From positions 1 through 9,410 of the forward strand of contig DASXTB010000118.1 in NCBI GenBank assembly GCA_036505615.1: a stretch of 9,410 nucleotides of DNA. The letters run 5' to 3'. The translations under genes were made by a program, and so were the position numbers. The notes beneath the pieces were generated by a model. The model had not been told where the DNA came from. It saw only the letters and a list, made by a program, of their open reading frames with translations, and ran no database searches. This document shows positions 1-5,142 of the stretch, one piece after another (the stretch's first letter is position 1; each line of letters opens with the position of its first letter). The DNA is from DASXTB01 sp036505615 (lineage in GTDB: Bacteria; Acidobacteriota; UBA6911; JACQSX01).

Positions 1-477
1 GGGGCCAAAGGCAGGGTGATCGGCGTGGATATGACTGAATCCATGATAGCCCAGGCGAGAGAGAACGCGCGCAAGGCTGATATCCAGAACGTGGAGTTTC
101 GGCTGGGGGAAATTGAAGCCCTTCCTGTGGATGATTCCAGCGTGGACTTGATCATTTCCAACTGTGTGATCAATCTCTCTCCGGACAAAGATAAGGTATT
201 CGCCGAAGCGTGGCGTGTTCTCCGGCCGGGAGGCCGCCTTCAGATCTCAGACATCGTGACGCGCGGAACCATCAGCGAAGAGATACGCCGCGATGCTGAA
301 TTGTGGGCCGGTTGTGTTTCTGGGGCGCTGGACAGAGAAGTATATATTTCAAAGCTGCAAAGAGCAGGTTTCGCGAAAGTGGAGATTGTCAAGGAACTGG
401 AATATGACGCCTACAAAACCGATCAGTTCGCCATCGCTTCGATCAGTTTGATAGCAACCAAGAGCGCAGGCTCATAA
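1..477 (+). CDS. arsM: Arsenite S-adenosylmethionine methyltransferase ArsM, 5' end missing
   Basis: The reading frame is open from base 1 and ends at TAA 475-477, so only the last 158 residues are present; the family is usually about 270 residues or more. The visible part is the second half of a class I SAM-methyltransferase fold: a VIGVDM strand and acidic loop (SAM ribose contact), then LPVDDSSVDLIISNCVINL and the VLRPGGRL strand-turn. Two cysteines fit the ArsM arsenite-binding pair: one in SNCVINL (window residue 55) and one in AGCVSGAL (window residue 105). Ordinary UbiE-like methyltransferases lack this pair. ArsM moves methyl groups from SAM to As(III) in the cytoplasm, giving methylated and finally volatile arsines. 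The arsenate reductase gene 38 bp downstream supports the call. The GTG at 16 and ATG at 31 lie inside the fold and are not the real start. Confidence 0.88.
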   Translation, partial: GAKGRVIGVDMTESMIAQARENARKADIQNVEFRLGEIEALPVDDSSVDLIISNCVINLSPDKDKVFAEAWRVLRPGGRLQISDIVTRGTISEEIRRDAELWAGCVSGALDREVYISKLQRAGFAKVEIVKELEYDAYKTDQFAIASISLIATKSAGS

Positions 478-519
478 ATGCCCGGACATCAGAGACAAGC
501 GATAACTGCGGGGCCATGA
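478..519 (+). other. 13-codon ORF bridging arsM and arsC (possible translational coupling)
   Basis: The arsM stop is followed directly by an ATG (TAAATG, 475-480). This opens a 13-codon frame whose TGA (517-519) overlaps the arsC start codon as ATGA. There is no strong Shine-Dalgarno sequence before arsC, so ribosomes ending here could restart at 516. The peptide matches nothing I recognise, and the arrangement may be chance. Confidence 0.15.
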
Positions 520-950
520 GGGAGCGTGTGCTCTTCGTTTGCACTGGAAATTCTGCGCGCAGCCAGATGGCAGAAGCACTGCTGCGCAACCTCGGCGGAG
601 AACAGTACGATGTCTACAGCGCCGGCACAAACCCCAAGAGTCTGCACCCTCTCACTATTGAGGCAATGCGAGAGATCGGCATTGACATCAGCGGGCAGAA
701 ATCCAAAGAACTGGCGAAATTCGCCGGGCAAGGATTCGACTATGTCGTCACCGTTTGTGATTCGGCAAGGCAGCAATGTCCCGTTTTCCCGGGCGCTCGA
801 GCTCTCCATTGGGACCTCGCGGATCCAGCCGCAACAGCCAGTGATCGGGCAACCCAGTTGAACGTTTTTCGCAGGTCCCGCGACCAGATCCGGGAACTGG
901 TACGGCAGTTTCTGAAAGAAGCTTCGGCCGCTGATCGACCAACGTCCTGA
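516..950 (+). CDS. arsC: Arsenate reductase, thioredoxin-coupled (low-molecular-weight tyrosine phosphatase fold)
   Basis: A 144-residue protein with the phosphatase-type P-loop VCTGNSARS near the N-terminus: nucleophile Cys9 and Arg15 in the CX5R pattern. The two further cysteines needed for the disulfide relay are Cys81 and Cys88, in VTVCDSARQQC, with the same seven-residue spacing as Cys82/Cys89 of the Staphylococcus/Bacillus pI258-type enzymes. The DP pair in WDLADPAA follows at the expected place for the general acid. The enzyme reduces As(V) to As(III) in the cytoplasm, with electrons from thioredoxin. Length is normal for the family. The start at 516 places the P-loop correctly; no strong ribosome binding site is visible, and the start overlaps the stop of a tiny upstream frame. 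It sits just after arsM, so reduction and methylation are probably co-expressed. Confidence 0.92.
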   Translation: MRERVLFVCTGNSARSQMAEALLRNLGGEQYDVYSAGTNPKSLHPLTIEAMREIGIDISGQKSKELAKFAGQGFDYVVTVCDSARQQCPVFPGARALHWDLADPAATASDRATQLNVFRRSRDQIRELVRQFLKEASAADRPTS

Positions 951-983
951 ACGCCTTCCTCAATCCGCGATATTATAGGGTTG

Positions 984-2567
984 ATGCGACTAGCTGTTTT
1001 CTCGGATATTCACGCCAACCTGCCCGCGCTCCAGTCTGTCCTCAGGGAAATCAAGAAGAGAAGAATAGAGCACATTTATTGTGCGGGCGACCTGGTAGGA
1101 GCCGGGCCCTTTCCACATGAGGTTCTGGAGTTGCTTCGACAGCATAGGGTGGAATGCATTCGAGGCCACTCCGACTTGGAGTTGTTGAAGGCCTTAGAGA
1201 AACGCAAAAGGGACACTCTGTCCAATTGGACGCTTCAGCAGTTGACAGTGCAGGACCTTGAAGCGCTCAGAGACCTTTCCTCGCGCCAGGAGATCGAAGT
1301 GTCCGGCAAGAGAGTGCTGCTGGTCCACGGCAGCCCCTTCAGCGAAATGGAGTACATCACGCGCAACAAGGAAGATCGCGAATTGGAAGAAATGCTCTCC
1401 GATGCGGGATGCCAGGTTCTCATTTGCGGCCACAGCCATCAGCCTTTTGTCCGAAATTTGAAAAACGGGTGGGTAATAAACTGCGGCGCGGTGGGAAAAC
1501 AGATCAACGGAGCCGGTTTGGCGCACTACGCGCTGCTAACCATTCAAGACGAGAAGTTCAACGCCGTCCTTCACCAAGTGCCTTACCCGCGTGAACGATT
1601 GCTCCGCGCCGCCGTTGACAGAAACTTTCCAGCGGACGCAGAAGGCGCAATCACGGAGGCCAGGGCAGAAGACTCTCCACAGGTGTTTCGCGATGGCGTC
1701 ATTTCGGCACAGCTCTCCCTGCTTCGCTCCTTCATCAAGGCGTTTCAGGCCGCGGAACAGGAGCTTGATCCCGAAAATGTCAGGCACTTGCGCATCTCTG
1801 CCCGCAGGCTGCTGCACGCGCTGCGCACATTTTCCGTCTTTTTTCCGAAGCGCCGTTTGCACTTGCAGGAGCTCCGAAGGCTGCGGCGCTCTGCTGGACG
1901 GCTGCGCGAGCTGGATATCCTGCTGGAACACCTGGGCGGTCTTCAGGGGCGAACCAAGAAGACTCGGAGCCACAATATTACCGCCTTGCAGAAGGAAATC
2001 GCCCGCAGGCGCGAAGAGGCGCAGAGCGAACTGTCAGCCCTCTTGCTGCAGTTTCAACAAAACAGCGTCATGGGATCTCTTCACGAGACTCTCACTTATC
2101 ACGGGCGGAGCAGGCCACGAAAGGATAATGACATCGATCCTTCCCAAGGAACGCGGCCCAATTTTCAACGTCTCGTAAAGAGACTGACGCGCGACGCCAT
2201 GGTCCTGCTGGAGCCGACGCGCAGTCCGTTAAACCGCGACCAATTGCACCGTTTGCGCATCGCCTGCAAGAAACTGAGGTATACGCTGGAGTTACTGGAA
2301 GTGGTCAGCGGCCGAGACTGCAAGGTGGAAGTAGAAAAACTAAAGGAATTCCAGAAACTGATGGGGCAGATCCACGATCTGGACACGTCGACCGATCTGG
2401 TCAACGATCTGCGCCATGCCATGAAACAGCAAGCCAACATGACCGCTGTCCGCGCTGCGGATCAGGTGGCCCTCAATCTTCAACTGGAGCGGATGGGCCT
2501 GTTCGAGAGCTTCCTCGAGGCCTCTTACAAATTTGAGAATACAGTCGGCAAGAGCAGACGCCAGTAG
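984..2567 (+). CDS. Metallophosphoesterase-CHAD domain fusion protein
   Basis: A 527-residue cytoplasmic protein with two domains. Residues 1-205 are a YfcE/MJ0936-like calcineurin phosphoesterase: SDIHAN (D8, H10), AGDLVG (D36), RGHSD (61-64), LLVHGSP (H115) and CGHSH (H150, H152) are the metal-ligand motifs. The third motif normally reads GN-x-D; here His62 replaces the Asn. INCGAVG replaces the usual INPGSVG. Residues about 235-515 are a CHAD domain: HLRISARRLLHAL, RELDILLEHL, then HRLRIACKKLRYTLELL and MGQIHDLDT, two similar helical halves rich in basic residues. CHAD domains are known to bind polyphosphate, so a phosphate or polyphosphate role is plausible, but the substrate is unknown. 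ATG 984 is chosen over the TTG just before it because it begins directly at the phosphoesterase strand. It follows arsC by 33 bp. The last few codons and the stop lie in repeat-like DNA. Confidence 0.85.
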   Translation: MRLAVFSDIHANLPALQSVLREIKKRRIEHIYCAGDLVGAGPFPHEVLELLRQHRVECIRGHSDLELLKALEKRKRDTLSNWTLQQLTVQDLEALRDLSSRQEIEVSGKRVLLVHGSPFSEMEYITRNKEDRELEEMLSDAGCQVLICGHSHQPFVRNLKNGWVINCGAVGKQINGAGLAHYALLTIQDEKFNAVLHQVPYPRERLLRAAVDRNFPADAEGAITEARAEDSPQVFRDGVISAQLSLLRSFIKAFQAAEQELDPENVRHLRISARRLLHALRTFSVFFPKRRLHLQELRRLRRSAGRLRELDILLEHLGGLQGRTKKTRSHNITALQKEIARRREEAQSELSALLLQFQQNSVMGSLHETLTYHGRSRPRKDNDIDPSQGTRPNFQRLVKRLTRDAMVLLEPTRSPLNRDQLHRLRIACKKLRYTLELLEVVSGRDCKVEVEKLKEFQKLMGQIHDLDTSTDLVNDLRHAMKQQANMTAVRAADQVALNLQLERMGLFESFLEASYKFENTVGKSRRQ

Positions 2568-2726
2568 GCAAGAGGCAGGCGGCAGGCAGCAGACGGCAGG
2601 CGGCAGGAGGCAGGAGGCGGAAAGCGGAAAGCAGAAACAGAAAGCAGAAGGCAGAAGGCAGAAAGCGGAAGGCAGAAGGCAGAAGGCAGAAAGCAGAAAG
2701 CGGAAAGCGGAAAGCAGAAAGCAGGA
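2547..2726 (+). repeat. Heptamer tandem array, left arm (purine-rich, unit RGCRGRM)
   Basis: From 2567 to 2726 I count 22 consecutive 7-nt units and one 6-nt unit, mostly GGCAGGC, GGCAGGA, GGCAGAA, AGCAGAA and AGCGGAA. Variants are clustered: C/A endings at the left, GAA endings at the right, which suggests local duplication of units. A near-copy of the first units, GGCAAGAGCAGACGCCAGTA at 2547-2566, forms the last codons of the CHAD gene. The same unit recurs inverted at 2801-2940. Confidence 0.93.
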
Positions 2727-2800
2727 ACAACATCATTCGTCTTTGTCATCCGTCATTAGGATTGACCAATAACTAATAAAGATTGATCAATGCCGATTTC
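2727..2800. other. 74-bp AT-rich spacer between inverted heptamer arrays
   Basis: The spacer differs sharply in composition from the arms. It holds two similar decamers: ATTGACCAAT at 2761-2770 and the perfect palindrome ATTGATCAAT at 2782-2791. If both arms paired, this would be the loop of a very large cruciform or hairpin. No gene is visible. Confidence 0.6.
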
Positions 2801-2940
2801 CTACCGTCTGCCTCCTGCCTCCTGCCATCTGCCTCCTGCCGTCTGCCTCCTGCCTCCTGCCGTCTGCCTCCTGCCGTTTGCCTTCTGCCTTCTGCTTTCC
2901 GCCTCCTGCCATCTGCCTCCTGCCTTCTTCCTCCTGAATT
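2801..2940 (-). repeat. Heptamer tandem array, right arm (inverted copy, unit CTGCCTC)
   Basis: Twenty consecutive 7-nt units, mostly CTGCCTC, CTGCCGT, CTGCCAT and CTGCCTT, ending in the degenerate CTTCCTC and CTGAATT. The reverse complement, GAGGCAG, is the left-arm unit in another phase, so the arms form an imperfect inverted repeat. Open frames across it are repeat-encoded and not genes. Confidence 0.93.
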
Positions 2941-3034
2941 CCTGGCCGACCAAGAAAATACATAGCTTCCCTGTGGATTATTCTGTGGAAAACTTCTTGC
3001 GAGGCCGAAAAATTCTACAGCCGCAGCCGTTGCG

Positions 3035-3061
3035 CCTTTTGCTGCACGTTAGTGCAAAAGG
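3035..3061. promoter_or_regulatory. Perfect 8-bp inverted repeat upstream of the RNA promoter
   Basis: CCTTTTGC (3035-3042) is the exact reverse complement of GCAAAAGG (3054-3061), with an 11-nt centre. The centre can instead pair as TGCAC-GTTA-GTGCA. It ends 20 bp before the candidate -35 box, a position suited to an operator. The binding protein, if any, is unknown. Confidence 0.4.
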
Positions 3062-3081
3062 AAAAGACACTTGTTTTTGGG

Positions 3082-3109
3082 TTGACTCGTTTCGAATCGT
3101 GAGTAGAAC
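3082..3109 (+). promoter_or_regulatory. Sigma70-type promoter candidate for the structured RNA
   Basis: A -35 TTGACT (3082-3087, 5 of 6 matches to TTGACA) and a -10 TAGAAC (3104-3109, 4 of 6 matches to TATAAT) are 16 bp apart. The expected start point is about 3116, exactly where the 5' strand of the RNA closing stem begins. Confidence 0.45.
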
Positions 3110-3147
3110 TCGTCGCGTCCCAAGAGGTAAACGCAAGTCACAAAGGT

Positions 3148-3230
3148 GGTTGTCCTCGGGCGGGGCTCGGCACAGCCGGTCCGGCAACGGATGGTGAAAC
3201 GGCCGGGAGAAGCCGCCCAGGGCACATAAG
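3148..3230 (+). repeat. RNA domain copy 1
   Basis: Runs from GGTTGTCCT to CAGGGCACATAAG. It holds TCCG-GCAA-CGGA (3180-3191), a perfect 4-bp stem on a GNRA tetraloop, and most of the pseudoknot candidate; the last strand ends at 3235. Confidence 0.6.
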
Positions 3231-3250
3231 CCGAGTGATACCGGGGCGAC

Positions 3251-3335
3251 GGTTGTCCTGAGACAAACCTGAAACGGGTGCTGGTCCGCAAGGATCGGTG
3301 GCTAAGGAGCAGGCGAGTGGCACAGGGCACATAAG
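3251..3335 (+). repeat. RNA domain copy 2
   Basis: Has the same landmarks as copy 1 in the same order: GGTTGTCCT, GGTCC-GCAA-GGATC (3283-3296) and CAGGGCACATAAG. The first element can also fold locally, GGTTGTC with GACAAACC (3251-3269, one bulge), which copy 1 cannot do. Confidence 0.6.
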
Positions 3336-3338
3336 GAG

Positions 3339-3379
3339 CCCAGGTCTTAGCGATTCATCACTTGGGACGTTTCTTTTTT
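3339..3379 (+). terminator. Rho-independent terminator candidate that competes with the RNA closing stem
   Basis: CCCAGG (3339-3344) can pair with CTTGGG (3361-3366) across a 16-nt loop, one G-U pair included, followed by a T-rich tract at 3370-3379 (nine T in ten). The same CTTGGG is the 3' strand of the 9-bp closing stem with 3116-3124, so the two pairings exclude each other. Confidence 0.5.
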
Positions 3380-3420
3380 GACCCGTTGTTCCTCCGACAT
3401 CTGCTCTCCGGAAAAATCAG

Positions 3421-3510
3421 CAAGGCACCAAGACACGAAGAACACTAGCCCAGCGGTTTACTGCTGGCAATCGGAGACCACCACACTCTGTTTGGATAAC
3501 AGTCAGGTAC
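3421..3510. other. Short non-coding stretch between RNA locus and REP cluster
   Basis: Holds a remnant of a short repeat (CACCAAGACACGAAG at 3427-3441) and a small hairpin, CCAGC/GCTGG at 3450-3467. No gene is visible; short open frames here have no recognisable content. Confidence 0.35.
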
Positions 3511-3806
3511 GGACGACTGAATCAGCCGTCCCTACGGGACTCCTTTGGGTTGGTGCGACTGGCGCTGACCCTCAATCCCAGCACTGAAGTGCTGGGCTAT
3601 TTTCGGGCCGTCCCTCTGGGACGGCAACTGCATCCGCACCATTAAAGCAACAAATTTGTGAATAATCCGGGGTCAGAGCGGGATGATCAATTCGAGTCTG
3701 CAGGTGCGTAGGACCGACATATGTCGCACTTCGGCGCTCCTCTTAATGATTGATCGGTTGCCCCGCCCTGACGGGCGGGTCTACCCAATAGCGGCCTTTC
3801 GGGCCT
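3511..3806. repeat. Cluster of REP-like palindromes
   Basis: Six hairpins lie in under 300 bp: GGACG/CGTCC with one mismatch and an inner CTG/CAG (3511-3531, overlapping GTCCC/GGGAC at 3528-3540); CCCAGCAC/GTGCTGGG (3577-3596); GCCGTCCC/GGGACGGC (3607-3625); the 12-bp palindrome CGACATATGTCG (3715-3726) within GTGCG/CGCAC; CCCGCCC/GGGCGGG (3762-3779); and GGCC/GGCC (3793-3805). This is the usual look of repetitive extragenic palindromes mobilised by RAYT (Y1-type) transposases. No RAYT gene is in the window. Confidence 0.65.
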
Positions 3807-3899
3807 GTGTCGACGCCCATTTTCATGCCCAGTGCTGGAAGGAACCAGCGGTCGTAAAAAAACCTTCGCTTTCCTCGCTCTTCGCGGTGAAATAACAGC

Positions 3900-5060
3900 A
3901 TGACAACTTGGACCCGAAGAGATTTCCAAAAGATGCTTTCCTTGGCCTTCTTCTCTCCGGTAGCATTAAACCGGATGCTCGAACAAACGCAGAAGACGAC
4001 CTCAGCCGGCGCAGGAGGCCTGACCGACGTGGGCGGGCTAAAGGTAGGCCATTTTACCGATACCCGGCGCCCTACAGGTTGTACTGTGATTCTAGCCGAA
4101 GAAGGGGCGGTTGCCGGCGTGGACGTCCGAGGCTCAGCCCCGGGGACTCGTGAAACCGACCTGCTTAATCCGATCAATAGCGTGCAGAAGGTGCATGCAA
4201 TTTTGCTTTCAGGCGGTAGTGCCTTCGGCTTGGATGCAGCCGGAGGGGTAATGCAATACTTGGAAGAAAAGGGGATCGGATTTGAGACCAGAGTCGCTAA
4301 AGTACCGATCGTTCCGGCAGCAATCCTGTTTGACCTCGGCGTTGGGGACCCGAAAATCCGGCCGGATCGAACCTCCGGCTATGCGGCCTGCAGCCACGCT
4401 AAACCTGGTGCGGTAGGGGAGGGAAATGTCGGCGCGGGCACAGGCGCCACAGTGGGCAAATTGCTTGGACCAGAAAGGGCGATGAAGGGCGGAGTAGGTA
4501 CCGCCAGCATAAAAGTCGGCAGCCTGGTAGTAGCCGCGCTGGCAGCCGTCAACGCAGTGGGAGACATCTATGATCCGAAGACGGGACTTATCATCGCGGG
4601 GGCCCGCACGGAAGACGGCAACGGATTTGCCAATGCGATGGAGATCATGAAAAAGGAACCGGTCAAGTCAAGACCGCCGGGATCGGAGCGGCACGGTTCG
4701 GGCACCTCTCCCAGCGCCACCGAATTCGCCCCATTTGGCGCTTCTGAAAACAGCACACTCGCCGTTGTGGCTACCAATGCCGCCTTGAACAAAACCGCTA
4801 TGACCAAAATCGCGCAGATGGCGCACGATGGTTATGCCCGCGCCATCAATCCGGTCCACACTCCAAGAGATGGCGACACCGTGTTTGCTCTTTCAACAGG
4901 AAGGATTCAGTTGGACACCGGCTCCACGGGCTGGGCAGACGACATCGCGCTGGTAGGCGCGCTGGCGGCCGACGTCGTGGCGGCGGCCATCGTTCGTGCT
5001 GTGCAGATGGCGCAAAGCATCCCCGGGTTCCCGGCGGCAAGAGATTTCAAGCCGCGCTAG
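3900..5060 (+). CDS. P1/S58-family aminopeptidase (DmpA/BapA-like), probably Tat-exported
   Basis: A 386-residue protein. The N-terminus has TRRDFQK followed by the hydrophobic run MLSLAFFSPVAL, a twin-arginine signal, so the enzyme probably acts outside the cytoplasm. The mature part begins around residue 41 with LTDVGGLKVGH and follows the DmpA pattern: SGGSAFGLDAAGGVM (104-118), GAGTGATVGK (178-187), then ENSTLAVVATNA. Family members are made as one chain and self-cleave before a Ser/Thr that becomes the N-terminal nucleophile; the expected cut here is Asn284-Ser285. The family removes N-terminal residues from peptides, including D-amino acid and beta-amino acid peptides; which it acts on cannot be told here. 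The start at 3900 is supported by GGTGA at 3886-3890 and by giving a complete Tat signal. No terminus or motif is missing. The kinase gene follows 82 bp downstream. Confidence 0.88.
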   Translation: MTTWTRRDFQKMLSLAFFSPVALNRMLEQTQKTTSAGAGGLTDVGGLKVGHFTDTRRPTGCTVILAEEGAVAGVDVRGSAPGTRETDLLNPINSVQKVHAILLSGGSAFGLDAAGGVMQYLEEKGIGFETRVAKVPIVPAAILFDLGVGDPKIRPDRTSGYAACSHAKPGAVGEGNVGAGTGATVGKLLGPERAMKGGVGTASIKVGSLVVAALAAVNAVGDIYDPKTGLIIAGARTEDGNGFANAMEIMKKEPVKSRPPGSERHGSGTSPSATEFAPFGASENSTLAVVATNAALNKTAMTKIAQMAHDGYARAINPVHTPRDGDTVFALSTGRIQLDTGSTGWADDIALVGALAADVVAAAIVRAVQMAQSIPGFPAARDFKPR

Positions 5061-5091
5061 AGGGCGTGTCGCCGTCCCACCTCGGCTTTTT
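5060..5091 (+). terminator. Weak terminator-like hairpin after the peptidase gene
   Basis: GCCG (5071-5074) pairs with CGGC (5083-5086), followed at once by five T (5087-5091). GAGG/CCTC (5060-5063 and 5079-5082) is an alternative stem. The stem is short, so this may only attenuate transcription into the kinase gene. Confidence 0.3.
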
Positions 5092-5142
5092 CGTTGCAAA
5101 GAATATCGTTCTGATACTAGCATTCCACCGAAACTCCCCTCT

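Larger units (their letters stand above)
3116..3379 (+). ncRNA. Candidate structured non-coding RNA with two tandem diverged domains, family unknown
   Basis: The ends pair perfectly over 9 bp: CGTCCCAAG (3116-3124) with CTTGGGACG (3361-3369), followed at once by a U-tract (3370-3379). Inside, three landmarks occur twice, 103-105 nt apart: GGTTGTCCT (3148 and 3251), a GGTCC-containing hairpin with a GCAA tetraloop (loops 3184-3187 and 3288-3291), and CAGGGCACATAAG (3218 and 3323). The intervening sequence has diverged, which points to an old duplication under constraint on these elements. Copy 1 can form an interleaved pair of stems, GGGCGG/CCGCCC (3158-3163 with 3213-3218) and CTCGGC/GCCGAG (3166-3171 with 3230-3235), that is, a pseudoknot. 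Copy 2 has a hairpin at 3251-3269. I see no match to tmRNA, RNase P, 6S or SRP RNA. A HEARO/omega-type RNA or a tandem riboswitch are loose possibilities by size and layout only. No encoded protein is convincing here. Confidence 0.55.

Noticed and set aside
2567..2940. CRISPR array
   Set aside because: The units are 7 nt and contiguous, with no unique spacers between repeats, and there are no cas genes.
2970..2992. DnaA boxes (TGTGGATTA and TGTGGAAAA)
   Set aside because: Both depart from the TTATNCACA consensus, there are only two, and no dnaA or dnaN gene or AT-rich unwinding element is nearby.
2783..3197. ORFs with Leu/Pro/Ser/Cys-rich runs across the heptamer right arm
   Set aside because: All frames through a stop-free heptamer array stay open. 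The peptides are periodic and no conserved domain follows.
3116..3369. MITE with 9-bp terminal inverted repeats
   Set aside because: The ends are inverted repeats, but no target-site duplication is visible, the U-tract follows one end, and the internal tandem domain structure fits an RNA better. It cannot be fully excluded.
3116..3379. tmRNA, RNase P, 6S or SRP RNA
   Set aside because: There is no tag-peptide frame or CCA-like acceptor, no conserved RNase P core, no single long bubble-containing helix, and the GCAA hairpins lack the SRP apical pattern.
3082..3379. IscB/OMEGA locus
   Set aside because: The RNA size would fit, but no HNH/RuvC-like protein is encoded anywhere in the window, so only a stand-alone RNA could be argued, and I cannot confirm the family.
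3683..3895. Small ORF over the REP cluster
   Set aside because: It is translated palindrome sequence with no ribosome binding site or recognisable domain.
5094..5120. Promoter for the kinase gene (TTGCAA with GATACT or TACTAG)
   Set aside because: The spacing is 13-15 bp, too short for a convincing sigma70 promoter.
4996..5142. 49-codon N-terminal extension of the kinase
   Set aside because: It overlaps the end of the peptidase gene in another frame, has no domain content, and the kinase family typically starts at MIGKTISHY-like sequence.
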